A stretch of DNA of 64,000 bases from Burkholderia cepacia ATCC 25416 (GCF_001411495.1 NZ_CP012982.1:620001-684000); one strand, 5' to 3'. Shown: positions 43,244 to 52,903, numbered from the stretch's first letter. Notes: generated by a model not told the origin, from the sequence alone. Numbers and translations: made by a program.

Positions 43244-44530
43244 TCAGTGCAGCCAGCCGGCTGCCCAGCGCGGCACCAGCGACACCAGATACAACCCGAG
43301 CCCGATCAGCCCGCCGACCAGCGTGCCGTTGATGCGGATGTATTGCAGGTCCTTGCCGATGTTCAGCTCGATCTGCCGCGACATCTCGCGCGCATCCCAG
43401 TTGCGCACCGTATCGCGGATATGGCGCATCAGGAAATCCGCGAAATCCGGCGCCATCTCGTGCACGGCCCTCTCGACATGCTCGTTCAGCGATGCACGCA
43501 ATGCCGGACTCTCCGCCAGCCGCGCACCGAGCCAGCCGCCGAGCGTCGCCGCCTGCCGGTGCAGCGCCGAATCGGGGCGCGCGAGATCGGCCTTCAGCCA
43601 CGCGCGCAACTGATCCCACAAGTCGCGGACATACTCGTTGAACGCGGCGCCGTCGCGAACGTAACGCTTGATCTCCTCGCCCTTCGCGATGAACGCGGGA
43701 TCGTGCTTCAACCGCTCGGTCAGCCGCACGACCGTTCGGTCGAAACGCTGCCGCAGCTCGTGCTCGGGGTCCGCCGCCACGCCTTCCAGCACGCGGCTCA
43801 CCGCACTCGCGAGCATCCGCGCGCCGTTCTCGCCGAACCACTGCGTCGGCATGATCTTCTCGACCTTCGGGTACTGCGTCTTCAGCCATTCGACGATGAA
43901 GCCCGCGATCACCTCGCGGTTTTCTTCCTTGTCGAGCACGTCGACCACCTGTTCGATCGCGTCGTCGAGCAGCACCTGGTGGCGGCCGTCCTTCGTCAGC
44001 GTGTCGAGGATCGCGCCGGCCGATTGCGACAGGTCGACCCGGTCGATCACCGCGCGAAACGCATCGTGGACGAACGACTGGATCCGCGCGTCGTCGGTCA
44101 TGTCGAGCGCGAAACTCATCAGCTTCGTCACATAGCCGCCGAGCGCGTCAGTGTTTGCCGGCTCGCCGAGCCACGCGCCGAGTTTCTGCGCGGGATCGTG
44201 CTGGCGGATCTGCGCGGCGAGCGCGTCGGGGCCGAGGAACTTCTCGCGCACGAACACCGCGAGGTTGTCGGCGATCTTGTCCTTGTTCTTCGGAATGATC
44301 TCGGTATGACGCGATACGAACGGGATCGGTACACGGCGGAACAGCGCGACGACCGCGAACCAGTCGGCGAGCGCGCCGACCATCGCGGCTTCGGACACGG
44401 CCTTGAAGCCGTCGACCCACGGGCCACGCGGCAGCAGGATCGTCGTGACGAACACCGCGACGGCGGCCAGCAGCAGCCACAGCGCGCGGCGCTTGCTGCG
44501 TTTCAGTTCGAGGGCTTTGTCTGGCGTCAT
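43244..44530 (-). CDS. DUF445 family membrane protein
   Basis: 428 residues from ATG 44530 (MTPDKALELKRSKRRALWLL). One N-terminal hydrophobic helix (LLLAAVAVFVTTILLP), the conserved SEAAMVGALADWFAVVALFRRVPIPFVSRHTEIIPKNKDKIADNL segment, a long helical middle, and a C-terminal membrane helix (RINGTLVGGLIGLGLYLVSL). Members are inner-membrane proteins of unknown function, some linked to uncharacterised envelope traits (YjiN family). It is monocistronic between the toxin pair and andAa. Length is normal for the family. Confidence 0.9.
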   Translation of the reverse strand: MTPDKALELKRSKRRALWLLLAAVAVFVTTILLPRGPWVDGFKAVSEAAMVGALADWFAVVALFRRVPIPFVSRHTEIIPKNKDKIADNLAVFVREKFLGPDALAAQIRQHDPAQKLGAWLGEPANTDALGGYVTKLMSFALDMTDDARIQSFVHDAFRAVIDRVDLSQSAGAILDTLTKDGRHQVLLDDAIEQVVDVLDKEENREVIAGFIVEWLKTQYPKVEKIMPTQWFGENGARMLASAVSRVLEGVAADPEHELRQRFDRTVVRLTERLKHDPAFIAKGEEIKRYVRDGAAFNEYVRDLWDQLRAWLKADLARPDSALHRQAATLGGWLGARLAESPALRASLNEHVERAVHEMAPDFADFLMRHIRDTVRNWDAREMSRQIELNIGKDLQYIRINGTLVGGLIGLGLYLVSLVPRWAAGWLH

Positions 44531-44741
44531 GGCGGCAGGCGAATCGGCGATGCCGCTAATATCCCCGATTTCGCACCGGCCGACAAACGCGCGGCATGAA
44601 ACGCAACGGCCCCGCGCGATCGCCGCCGAGCATGACGTCACCCGCCACGTCGCGCAATCGTCCGGCAAACGCGCGGCCGGCGACGTCGTCGCCGACGCCA
44701 TCCGTCCACCGCGCCCGCCATACTCGCCGCGCCTGCCGCCG

Positions 44742-45962
44742 TTACAGGAACGTCTTCAGATTCACCGTCGGATCGGCGAGCTTCACCGGATCGGGCACCG
44801 CCCCCGCCGCGATCAGCCGGCGCGATGCGCCGATGTCGCGCCCCTGGTTCGCCGCGGCCGCCGCGACGATCCTGCCGTCGTCCCCCAGCCCGAACACGGT
44901 GAACGGCCCGTTCGCCGGATCGCCGCGCACGACGATCGTGCGTTCGCTGCCGAACAACCCGAGCATCTGCAGGTTGCAGTCGTACTGATCGGACCACAAC
45001 CACGGCAGCTCGGCATAGGTTTCGTCGGCACCGAGCAGGTTCGCCGCCGCGACAGCCGGCTGGTTTTCGGCCACCTGCCACGATTCGATCCGCACGTGAC
45101 GCCCGAGCAACGGATTGAAGTGCATCGTCACCTCGCCCGCCGCGAAGATCGCGGGATCGACCGTACGGCAGCCCGCGTCGACGCGTATCCCGTTGTCGAC
45201 ATCGAGCCCCGCTGCGTGCGCGAGCTCGACATTCGGCACCACCCCGATACCGACCACGACGAGATCGGCCGGCACGTCGCCACGATCGGTCTCGACGATC
45301 GCGCCGCCACCCGGCGCGCGACGGATCGCGCGCGGCAGCGTCGCCATCCGGAAGACCACGCCGCGTGCGTCGTGCAGCCGATGCGCATACGCGCCGACGA
45401 CTTCCGGCAACGCGCGCTGCAGCAGGCGCGGCGCCGGATCGATCACCGTCACGTCGCAACCGAGCTGGCGCGCCGCCGCCGCGACCTCGAGGCCGATGAA
45501 ACCGCCCCCGAGCACCGCCACGCGGCGCCCCGGCGCGAGCTGTGCGCGCAACGCACGCGCATCGTCGACCGTGCGGACGTAATGCGGCGTGACGCCTTCG
45601 TCGATCTCACCGCCGAACGTACGCACCCGCGAGCCCGTCGCCAGCACGAGCCGCGCATAAGGCAGCGTCGTGCCGTCGTCGAGCCGCACGCGCAACGCGT
45701 CGCGCTCGATCGCCTCGACGCGCGTGCCGAGCCGCAGCTCGATGCGCTGCGCGTCGTACCACGCGGCATCGCGCACGAACGCACGCTGCTCGCCGCCGTC
45801 GCTCAGCAGCGCATCCTTCGACAGCGCGGGCCGGTCGTACGGCAGCTCGCGTTCCGCGCCGATCATCACGATGCGCGCCGCGGCGTCGCGCTCGCGCACC
45901 GCTTCGGCCGTGCGCCGCGCCGCGTGGCCGGCGCCGACGATCACGAACGGATCAGCCGACAT
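44742..45962 (-). CDS. andAa: Anthranilate dioxygenase reductase component (AndAa)
   Basis: 406 residues, FAD/NAD-dependent ferredoxin reductase of the BphA4/AndAa type. FAD fold VIVGAGHAARRTAEAV (residues 7-22), NAD fold VAVLGGGFIGLEVAAAA (about 148), and the second FAD motif DPAIFAAGEVTMHFNP. It passes electrons from NADH to the Rieske ferredoxin AndAb. It overlaps andAb by 11 bp and is last in the andAc-Ad-Ab-Aa operon, the order reported for B. cepacia DBO1. Assigned by gene order as well as family. Confidence 0.95.
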   Translation of the reverse strand: MSADPFVIVGAGHAARRTAEAVRERDAAARIVMIGAERELPYDRPALSKDALLSDGGEQRAFVRDAAWYDAQRIELRLGTRVEAIERDALRVRLDDGTTLPYARLVLATGSRVRTFGGEIDEGVTPHYVRTVDDARALRAQLAPGRRVAVLGGGFIGLEVAAAARQLGCDVTVIDPAPRLLQRALPEVVGAYAHRLHDARGVVFRMATLPRAIRRAPGGGAIVETDRGDVPADLVVVGIGVVPNVELAHAAGLDVDNGIRVDAGCRTVDPAIFAAGEVTMHFNPLLGRHVRIESWQVAENQPAVAAANLLGADETYAELPWLWSDQYDCNLQMLGLFGSERTIVVRGDPANGPFTVFGLGDDGRIVAAAAANQGRDIGASRRLIAAGAVPDPVKLADPTVNLKTFL

Positions 45963-46278
45963 TGACTTCCACCTGCCCGTCGACGATCCGGATCGGATAG
46001 GTGCGCACCGGCTCCGTGATCGGCGCGCATTTCGGCGCGCCCGTGCGAATGTCGATCAGCCCCTGGTGCAGCGGGCATTCGACGCAGCCGTCCTCCACAT
46101 ACCCCTCGGACAGCCGCGCATGGCCGTGCGTGCAGAGGTCGTGCATCGCGAACAGTTCGTCGCCGATCCGGAACACGGCGATCGGCTTCTGGCCGGCGAC
46201 GCGCGCCGCCGGTTCGTCTTCGGAGAATTCGTCGAAAGCGCCGAGCGGATGCCACTCGGCGAGCGTTGCTTCAGTCAT
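45952..46278 (-). CDS. andAb: Anthranilate dioxygenase Rieske ferredoxin (AndAb)
   Basis: 108 residues. [2Fe-2S] Rieske ligands Cys49-X-His51 (DLCTHGHARL) and Cys68-X2-His71 (VECPLHQGLID). Small soluble electron carrier between reductase AndAa and the oxygenase. Embedded in the andA operon, overlapping andAa by 11 bp and 20 bp after andAd. Confidence 0.95.
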   Translation of the reverse strand: MTEATLAEWHPLGAFDEFSEDEPAARVAGQKPIAVFRIGDELFAMHDLCTHGHARLSEGYVEDGCVECPLHQGLIDIRTGAPKCAPITEPVRTYPIRIVDGQVEVNVG

Positions 46279-46298
46279 GACTGTTCCTTGCTTCCGTA

Positions 46299-46784
46299 TC
46301 AGATCGGGGTCGCGAGCAGCGTCTGCACGCGCGACGTGTCGTAGATCACCCGCTTGGTCTTGTAGCGCAGCCCGTCCGGCGTGCGCACGACCGTGTCGTA
46401 GTACTTGCCGGCCTGGTACACGTTCGATTCGCCGTTGCTGCGCGTCTGCACGACGACGTAGTTGCTCTCAGTGTCGATCTCGCCGTCACGTTCCGCGACG
46501 ATCGTCAGGCCCGACGTCATGTGCCGGTACGTATGCTCTTCGTAGATGTTCGCGTGCCGCAGCGACACCACGCGGTCGCGCAGCATCCGCTGGTTCGTGC
46601 AGTGGACGATCCCGACCGGCAGCCCGAGGTCGGCGTTTTCCTTCGGCACGATTTCGTACGTGCAGTCCTCGGTGAACATCGTCGGCCATTCCTCGAGCCG
46701 GTTGTTGTCGAGGTGCCCGATATAGCGGTTCTGGAGCATGTAAATCTCGAACCACGTCTTCATGTCTTCCGTCAGGTTTTCCAT
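46299..46784 (-). CDS. andAd: Anthranilate dioxygenase small subunit (AndAd)
   Basis: 161 residues, ring-hydroxylating dioxygenase beta-subunit fold: MENLTEDMKTWFEIYMLQNRYIGHLDNNRLEEW, then VSLRHANIYEEHTYRHMTSGLTI and a C-terminal YKTKRVIYDTSRVQTLL. No cofactor; structural partner of AndAc in an alpha3beta3 oxygenase. Starts 17 bp after andAc. Confidence 0.95.
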   Translation of the reverse strand: MENLTEDMKTWFEIYMLQNRYIGHLDNNRLEEWPTMFTEDCTYEIVPKENADLGLPVGIVHCTNQRMLRDRVVSLRHANIYEEHTYRHMTSGLTIVAERDGEIDTESNYVVVQTRSNGESNVYQAGKYYDTVVRTPDGLRYKTKRVIYDTSRVQTLLATPI

Positions 46785-46801
46785 CGTTCCGCGCTCCCGC
46801 T

Positions 46802-48073
46802 TCAATAGCCCATCAGCTTCTGGTAGCCGACCCAGAACTTGCGGATCAGGCTTTCGGTGATCACCGTGTCCTGCTGGTCCGGATTGCCGCGCGACATCTC
46901 GATCACCGACGTCGCGTCGCCGTCGCGCACCGTGCCGCGCTGCACGAGCTCGGTCGCCTCCGTGTCCTCCATCGAGATGTAGCCGGCCGGCCCGACGAGG
47001 TTCGCCTGCTTGATTCGCAGCGCGCGCAGCTCGGGCGTATCGTCCGCGTAGCCGAAGAAGTGGAAGATCAGCTCGAAGTTGTCGGGGCCCTTCGGCAGGA
47101 TCTGGCGGGCGACCAGCGTGTTGTGGATCTGCTGGATCACGAGCTGCGGGAAGATCGGCTGGATATGGTTCGTGCAGTCCTCGTCGTATTCCGACACGAG
47201 ATCGAGAATCGATTCGTCTTCCAGATGGAAACCTTCGTCGAACGAGCGAATGTTCTGCTGCTTGTACGCGGCCGACGTATCGTCGCCCGTCTTCGTCACC
47301 GTGATGATGCTGTGCAGCCCGTGGTTCGCATCCGGAATCGAGCGCGCCTTCATCCCGACGCGGAAGATGTTGAAGGTCGTATGGAACAGGTGCAGCATGC
47401 TCGCGTGATACGGGTCCTTCACGTTCTCCATGTACAGCTTCCAGTTCGACTTCGAATACTGGCGCGTGCAGCCGAGATACTCGATCGGCTTGTGGAAGAT
47501 CCGGTCGATCCACGGGCGCATCTGCTCGCCGAGATAGTCGGGCAGCGGCATCACGTCGTCGCTGAAGGTGGCGAACACGAGCCCGCGATAGCTGTCGACA
47601 CGCAGCTTGCGCAGCCCGTGCTGCTTCGGGTCGAAGTCGGCCGGCATCCCGGACATCCCCTTCTGGCCGCGCCGGAACGGCACACCCAGCAGGTTGCCCG
47701 TATTGTCGAAGCTCCACTGGTGATACACGCACGTATGCGAGCTCGCGTTGCCGCGCGACTTGCGGCACACCTGCGCGCCGCGGTGCGCGCAGCGGTTCAC
47801 CCACGCGGAAAGCGCGCCGTCCTCCGTGCGCGTGACGACCACCGGTGTATCGCCGACGAACGTGCTCTTGAAATCGCCGGCGTTCGGGATTTCCGCTTCC
47901 AGCGCGACGAAGTTCCACGTCGGGCCGCGAAAGATGCGTTCCTGCTCGCGTTCGTAGACGGCCTGCGAGCTGAACACCTTGTACGGCACGCGCGAGCCGT
48001 CGTCGTGCGGAAAGCTCACGTCGGACGCGTCGTCGCGCGAGGCGAACACGACGGGCGATTCTGTCTGCTCCAT
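46802..48073 (-). CDS. andAc: Anthranilate dioxygenase large subunit (AndAc)
   Basis: 423 residues from ATG 48073 with AAGGAG upstream. Rieske ligands Cys95-X-His97 and Cys115-X2-His118 (CAHRG, CVYHQWSF); mononuclear iron site His223 and His228 with bridging Asp220 in KDPYHASMLHLFH. With AndAd it deoxygenates and decarboxylates anthranilate to catechol, which feeds the catBAC genes 4 kb away. First gene of the operon, divergent from andR. Confidence 0.95.
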   Translation of the reverse strand: MEQTESPVVFASRDDASDVSFPHDDGSRVPYKVFSSQAVYEREQERIFRGPTWNFVALEAEIPNAGDFKSTFVGDTPVVVTRTEDGALSAWVNRCAHRGAQVCRKSRGNASSHTCVYHQWSFDNTGNLLGVPFRRGQKGMSGMPADFDPKQHGLRKLRVDSYRGLVFATFSDDVMPLPDYLGEQMRPWIDRIFHKPIEYLGCTRQYSKSNWKLYMENVKDPYHASMLHLFHTTFNIFRVGMKARSIPDANHGLHSIITVTKTGDDTSAAYKQQNIRSFDEGFHLEDESILDLVSEYDEDCTNHIQPIFPQLVIQQIHNTLVARQILPKGPDNFELIFHFFGYADDTPELRALRIKQANLVGPAGYISMEDTEATELVQRGTVRDGDATSVIEMSRGNPDQQDTVITESLIRKFWVGYQKLMGY

Positions 48074-48149
48074 GTCGGACTCCTTGTGGTTCCGTTTCAT
48101 TAACAAGATGGAGTCCATTTTTGAAAGGCTAATATTCCCCGTCTATCCG

Positions 48150-48184
48150 GAAAGTGCGATTGCGGCGGCGCAATATCCACTTTC
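48150..48184. promoter_or_regulatory. Nested inverted repeat between andAc and andR
   Basis: GAAAGTG (48150-48156) / CACTTTC (48178-48184) encloses ATTGC (48159-48163) / GCAAT (48170-48174). It sits midway in the 213-bp divergent region and is a candidate site for AndR or for a shared promoter. AraC proteins usually bind direct repeats, so the role is uncertain. Confidence 0.4.
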
Positions 48185-48286
48185 GGCGGATTTCTGAGCT
48201 AGCATGACGGCACACACGACCCTGCGCACGATCGCGACCCATTCATCGGATCGAAGCGCGCGTCGCTCATACAAAGGCTGAGGCCC

Positions 48287-49246
48287 ATGTCCCCAACGTC
48301 GTTCGAGCCGCTCGCGCTGCGCGCGCACCGGCTGTTCGAATCCCGCGATCTCGACGAGACGCGCGAGCGGATCTCGCGCGTGATGCAGCCGCATGCGCTG
48401 CTGCCGAACGGCCGCACGCATGGCGCGTCGCACATGGATTTCGTCCGGCTCGGCGGGCTCGGGATCGGCACGATCGCATTCGGCGACGCGATGCGCGTGC
48501 AGGTCGACGCGGTCGACGGCTACTACCTTCTGATGTTCTGCCTGTCCGGCCAGGCCGAGGTGCGCGCGATGGGGCGGCAGCTCGGCGTCGACGGCCAGAC
48601 CGGCGTGCTGTGCGCGCCCGGCGAGCGCTTCGACGCGGTGCTGTCGGCCGATTGCGAGCAGTTCGTGCTGCGCATCGACGCGGCCACGGTCGGCTCGCTG
48701 ACGGGCGACCCGCGCGCGACGCTCGACCCGGTGCTGCATGTCAGCGACGCCGCGCTCACCGCGTGGCGCCAGCAACTGATGCTCGTCGCCCGCTCGCCCG
48801 AGCTGCTCGAGCGCGCGAACGCGAACCCGCGCGTCGCGTCGCAGCTCGAGCACCTGCTGATCGACCTGCTGATCGAAGGCCACCCGCCGTCCGTGCTGCA
48901 CGCCTCGCACCGCGACCCCGCGCCGGGCTTCCTGCGGCGCGCGCAGGAGTTCGTGGACGCGCACTACGCGCAGCCGCTGCAACTCGCCGATATCGTCCAG
49001 GCCGCCAACGTGCCGGAACGGACGCTGCGCGACGCGTTCCTGCAGTTCCGGGGAATGAGCCCGATGCAATACCTGCGCGCGACGCGGCTCGACCATGCGC
49101 GCGAGCTGCTGCGCGGCGCGGCGTCCGACCGGCGGATCGCCGATGTCGCGCTCGATTGCGGGTTTACGCACCTTGGCCGGTTCGCGATCGCCTATCGGGA
49201 AAAATTCGGCGAGTCTCCGTCTGAAACGCTCGACGTGAAGCGATAG
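48287..49246 (+). CDS. andR: AndR: AraC/XylS-family activator of the andA operon
   Basis: 319 residues. N-terminal effector domain ([45 protein letters not shown]) of the AraC-binding-like type; C-terminal double HTH at about 225-310 ([75 protein letters not shown]). Divergent from andAc, the position described in B. cepacia DBO1, where AndR activates andA with anthranilate. Confidence 0.92.
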   Translation: MSPTSFEPLALRAHRLFESRDLDETRERISRVMQPHALLPNGRTHGASHMDFVRLGGLGIGTIAFGDAMRVQVDAVDGYYLLMFCLSGQAEVRAMGRQLGVDGQTGVLCAPGERFDAVLSADCEQFVLRIDAATVGSLTGDPRATLDPVLHVSDAALTAWRQQLMLVARSPELLERANANPRVASQLEHLLIDLLIEGHPPSVLHASHRDPAPGFLRRAQEFVDAHYAQPLQLADIVQAANVPERTLRDAFLQFRGMSPMQYLRATRLDHARELLRGAASDRRIADVALDCGFTHLGRFAIAYREKFGESPSETLDVKR

Positions 49247-49277
49247 CGACGCGCACGCTGGCGCGGCCGGTGGCATG

Positions 49278-49332
49278 CGGCTTGTGCTTGTGGCTTGTGG
49301 CTTGTGGCTTGTGGCTTGTGGCTTGTGGCTTG
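49278..49332. repeat. Heptanucleotide tandem repeat (TGGCTTG)n
   Basis: Six perfect copies of TGGCTTG at 49291-49332, preceded by two degenerate ones from 49278. Lies in the 208-bp gap between the convergent andR and catR genes, outside coding sequence. Confidence 0.9.
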
Positions 49333-49454
49333 CGACCCGCAAAACCAGCGCGGCACTTGCATCGACGCGCGTGACATTACGACACCCCCTCCGCATCCAC
49401 CGGCGCACGCCAAAACAGACCGTTAGTTGCACTGCTTGAAGGCGGCGACGCCCG

Positions 49455-50345
49455 TCAGGCCGACGCCCCGATCATCTCCCGCGCAATCGCGCAGAACGCG
49501 GCCGTGGCGGCGCTTTCGCCGTGCAGCCGGCGGCTCATGATGATCGGCGACGTCGCGGCCGGCTCCGGCAACCGCCGATAGACCACGCCCTTCACGCGCA
49601 CGCCCTCCACGCTCTCCGGCACCAGCGACACGCCGACCTGCGCGGCCACGAGCCCGAGCGCCGTCTGCAGCTCGCGCACCTCGTGCACGGCCGCCGGCAC
49701 CAGCGCGCCGTCGCGCAGCGCCGACAGCTGCTGATCGGCGAAGCTCGGCCGCGGCGTGCTCGGATAGACGATCAGCGTCTCGTTCGCGATATCCGCGAGC
49801 GCGAGCGGCCGATCGGGATCGGCGAGCGGATGCCCGACCGGCAGCGCGGCGATCAGCTTTTCCTCGATCAGCGCCTCGCGCACCAGCTGGTCGTCGTCGA
49901 ACCGCAGGCGGCCGAACCCGACGTCGATCCGCCCGCCCTTCAGCGCGCCGAGCTGTTCGAGCGTGAACATTTCGATCAGCGACAGTTCGACGTCCGGCTG
50001 CGCCTCGCGAAACGCGCGGATCACGTCCGGCAGCGCGCCGTACAGCGTCGACGGCACGAAGCCGATCACGATCCGCTCCGACAGCTGCGCGAGCCGCCGC
50101 GTCAGCGGGCCGAGCTCGTCGGCCTGGTCGACGAGGCGCTTCGCCTGCGCGTAGAACACGCGCCCCGCATCCGTCAGCTTCAGCGGCCGCGCGCCGCGCT
50201 CGAACAGCGGCAGCCCGATCTCGTCCTCGATCGCCTGGAGCTGGCGGCTCAGCGGCGGCTGCGTCATGTGCAACCGCTCGGCCGCCCGCGTGATGTTCAT
50301 TTCCTCGGCGACGGCGATGAAGTAGCGGAGCTGGCGCAATTCCAT
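49455..50345 (-). CDS. catR: CatR: LysR-family regulator of catechol degradation
   Basis: 296 residues from ATG 50345 (MELRQLRYFIAVAEEMNITRAAERLHMTQPPLSRQLQAIEDEIGLPLFERG). The HTH and effector domain (VIGFVPSTLYGALPDVIRAF, DVGFGRLRFDDDQLVREAL) match the CatR/BenM group that responds to cis,cis-muconate. It is divergent from catB across 91 bp, the normal catR-catB arrangement. Confidence 0.94.
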   Translation of the reverse strand: MELRQLRYFIAVAEEMNITRAAERLHMTQPPLSRQLQAIEDEIGLPLFERGARPLKLTDAGRVFYAQAKRLVDQADELGPLTRRLAQLSERIVIGFVPSTLYGALPDVIRAFREAQPDVELSLIEMFTLEQLGALKGGRIDVGFGRLRFDDDQLVREALIEEKLIAALPVGHPLADPDRPLALADIANETLIVYPSTPRPSFADQQLSALRDGALVPAAVHEVRELQTALGLVAAQVGVSLVPESVEGVRVKGVVYRRLPEPAATSPIIMSRRLHGESAATAAFCAIAREMIGASA

Positions 50346-50436
50346 TTCATGCCTCAAAGGTATGGAAGTAGTCGGAAAGAGTGTTGGACGACGCGGGGCG
50401 GGAATTCCTACCATGTGCACCAACAGGAGGAATCGC

Positions 50437-51570
50437 ATGATAGCAACTGCCGCCACCATCGAACGCATCGAGACTTTGCTGGTCGACGTGCCGACGATCA
50501 GGCCCCACAAATTGTCGGTCGCCACGATGAATTGCCAGACCCTCGTACTGGTTCGCGTTCGATGCACGGACGGTATCGAAGGCGTCGGCGAGGCGACGAC
50601 CATCGGCGGCCTCGCCTACGGCGAGGAAAGCCCCGAAAGCATCAAGGTCAACATCGACACCTATTTCGCGCCGCTGCTGCAGGGCATGGACGCGACCCGC
50701 CCGGGCGCCGCGATGGCGCGCGCCCGCAAGCTGTTCCAGGGCAACCGCTTCGCGAAGTGCGCGATCGAGACCGCGTTGTTCGACGCGCAGGCGCGCCGCC
50801 TCGGCGTGCCGCTGTCGGAACTGTTCGGCGGCCGCCGGGCCGACGCGGTGGACGTCGCATGGACGCTCGCGAGCGGCGACACGCAGCGCGACATCGCAGA
50901 AGCGGAAGCGATGCTCGACGCGCGCCGCCACCGCGCGTTCAAGCTGAAGATCGGCTCGAACGCGGTCGCCAGCGACGTCGCACACGTCGTCGCGATCAAG
51001 CGCGCGCTCGGCGAGCGCGGTGACGTGCGTGTCGACGTGAACCAGGCATGGAGCGAAACCGACGCGATCTGGGCCGGCGCACGGCTCGCGGAAGCGGGCG
51101 TGAGCCTCGTCGAGCAGCCGATCGCCGCGACCAACCGCGCGGGGCTGAAACGCCTCACGCAGCTCGCGCAGGTGCCGATCATGGCCGACGAGGCGCTGCA
51201 CGGCCCCGTCGATGCGTTCGCGCTCGCGCAGGATCGCGCGGCCGACGTGTTCGCGGTGAAGATCGCGCAATCGGGCGGCCTGCAGGGTGCGGCGAGCGTC
51301 GCGTCGATCGCGGCGGCGGCCGGCATCGAGCTATACGGCGGCACGATGCTCGAGGGCGCGGCCGGCACGATGGCGTCCGCGCAACTGTTCAGCACGTTCG
51401 ACTCGCTGAAATGGGGCACCGAGCTGTTCGGCCCACTGCTGCTCACCGAGGAAATCCTCGTCGAGCCGCTGCGCTACGAGGATTTCAAGCTGCACCTGCC
51501 GGCGACGCCCGGCCTCGGCATCACCTTCGACTGGGCCCGCATCGAACGCATGAAGCGCGACGCCCGCTGA
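50437..51570 (+). CDS. catB: Muconate cycloisomerase (CatB)
   Basis: 377 residues from ATG 50437 with AGGAGG at 50426-50431. Enolase-superfamily catalytic set: Lys169-x-Lys171 (FKLKIG), metal ligands Asp200 (VDVNQAW), Glu226 (LVEQP), Asp251 (MADEAL) and Lys275 (AVKIAQSGG), in register with P. putida CatB. Converts cis,cis-muconate to (+)-muconolactone. First gene of catBAC. Confidence 0.95.
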   Translation: MIATAATIERIETLLVDVPTIRPHKLSVATMNCQTLVLVRVRCTDGIEGVGEATTIGGLAYGEESPESIKVNIDTYFAPLLQGMDATRPGAAMARARKLFQGNRFAKCAIETALFDAQARRLGVPLSELFGGRRADAVDVAWTLASGDTQRDIAEAEAMLDARRHRAFKLKIGSNAVASDVAHVVAIKRALGERGDVRVDVNQAWSETDAIWAGARLAEAGVSLVEQPIAATNRAGLKRLTQLAQVPIMADEALHGPVDAFALAQDRAADVFAVKIAQSGGLQGAASVASIAAAAGIELYGGTMLEGAAGTMASAQLFSTFDSLKWGTELFGPLLLTEEILVEPLRYEDFKLHLPATPGLGITFDWARIERMKRDAR

Positions 51571-51602
51571 TCCCCACACGACAACCGAAACCGGAGACAC
51601 AC

Positions 51603-52505
51603 ATGGACAAGCAAGCCATCGACGCCCTGCTGAAGACGTTCGACGACGCCGCGGAGAAGCCCGGCAACCCGCGCGTGCGCGCGATCGTCAACCGGATCAT
51701 GAAGGACCTGTGCTACACGATCGAGGATTTCGACGTGCAGCCGAGCGAATTCTGGACCGCGCTCAACTACCTGAACGAAGCGGGCAAGGAGCTCGGCCTG
51801 ATCGCCGCGGGCCTCGGCCTCGAGCGCTTCCTCGACGTGCGGATGGACGAAGCCGAAGCGAAGGCCGGCATCGAGGGCGGCACGCCGCGCACGATCGAGG
51901 GGCCGCTGTACGTTGCCGGCGCGCCGGAATCGGTCGGCCATGCGCGCCTCGACGACGGCACCGATCCGGGCCAGACGCTCGTGATGCGCGGCAAGGTGCT
52001 CGGCCAAGACGGTGCGCCGATCGCGAACGCGCTCGTCGAGGTGTGGCATGCGAACCATCTCGGCAACTACTCGTACTTCGACCAGTCGCAGCCCGCGTTC
52101 AACCTGCGCCGTTCGATCCGCACCGACGCGGAAGGCCGCTACAGCTTCCGCAGCGTGGTGCCGGTCGGCTACAGCGTGCCGCCGGGCGGCAAGACCGAGC
52201 AACTGCTCGACCAGCTCGGCCGCCACGGCCATCGTCCGGCGCACATTCACTTCTTCGTTTCGGCGGACGGTTATCGTAAGCTGACGACGCAGATCAACAT
52301 CGAAGGCGATCCGCACCTGTGGGACGACTTCGCATTTGCAACGCGCGACGGGCTGATCCCGGCAGTGAAGCAGGCCGAAGGCGCGGAAGGCAAGCCGTAC
52401 GGCGTCGACGGGCAGTTCGCGCTGATCGACTTCGATTTCTCGCTGCTCAAGGAAAAGCAGGACGTGCCGGCAAGCGAAGTCGAGCGAGCCCGCGCGCAGG
52501 CGTGA
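51603..52505 (+). CDS. catA: Catechol 1,2-dioxygenase (CatA)
   Basis: 300 residues from ATG 51603 (33 bp after catB). Fe(III) ligands Tyr156 (NYSYFD), Tyr190 (VPVGYSVPPGG), His214 and His216 (RPAHIHFFV). The N-terminal helical domain (residues 1-100) is the intradiol dimerisation region. Cleaves catechol from the anthranilate pathway to cis,cis-muconate. Confidence 0.95.
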   Translation: MDKQAIDALLKTFDDAAEKPGNPRVRAIVNRIMKDLCYTIEDFDVQPSEFWTALNYLNEAGKELGLIAAGLGLERFLDVRMDEAEAKAGIEGGTPRTIEGPLYVAGAPESVGHARLDDGTDPGQTLVMRGKVLGQDGAPIANALVEVWHANHLGNYSYFDQSQPAFNLRRSIRTDAEGRYSFRSVVPVGYSVPPGGKTEQLLDQLGRHGHRPAHIHFFVSADGYRKLTTQINIEGDPHLWDDFAFATRDGLIPAVKQAEGAEGKPYGVDGQFALIDFDFSLLKEKQDVPASEVERARAQA

Positions 52506-52548
52506 GCGGCCTTCCCGTTCGACGAATCGACAACGCAAGGAGTGCAGG

Positions 52549-52839
52549 ATGCTGTTTCATGTGGAAATGACCGTCCGTCTGCCGACGGACATGGATCCGG
52601 TCAAGGCGGCCACGCTGAAGGCGGAAGAAAAGGCGATGTGCCAGCGGCTGATGAACGAAGGTGTCTGGCGTCATCTGTGGCGGATCGCCGGGCAGTATGC
52701 GAACGTCAGCATCTTCGACGTCGAGAGCGTGCAGCAACTGCATGACCTGCTGAGCCAGTTGCCGCTGTTCCCGTATATGGAGATGGAAGTGCGCGCGCTG
52801 TGCCGGCATCCGTCTTCGGTGCGGGAAGACGATCGGTAA
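52549..52839 (+). CDS. catC: Muconolactone delta-isomerase (CatC)
   Basis: 96 residues: MLFHVEMTVRLPTDMD, then EEKAMCQRLMNEGVWRHLWRIAGQYANVSIFDVES and LFPYMEMEVRALCRHPSS, the full CatC pattern. Forms a decamer; converts muconolactone to 3-oxoadipate enol-lactone. Last gene of catBAC, followed by a strong terminator. No pcaD/pcaIJ follow, so the lower pathway is elsewhere. Confidence 0.95.
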   Translation: MLFHVEMTVRLPTDMDPVKAATLKAEEKAMCQRLMNEGVWRHLWRIAGQYANVSIFDVESVQQLHDLLSQLPLFPYMEMEVRALCRHPSSVREDDR

Positions 52840-52862
52840 GCAGGCGATCGAGTTCCGGCAAG

Positions 52863-52903
52863 ACGGGCGGCCCGCGATTGCATCGCGGGCCGCCCGTTTC
52901 GTT
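52863..52903 (+). terminator. Terminator of the catBAC operon
   Basis: Perfect 16-bp stem (52863-52878 / 52882-52897, left arm ACGGGCGGCCCGCGAT) with a TGC loop, followed by TTCGTTT. Confidence 0.8.

Noticed and set aside
48074..48286. IclR- or LysR-type binding site between andAc and andR
   Set aside because: The inverted repeat does not match a known consensus; retained only as an unassigned candidate site.
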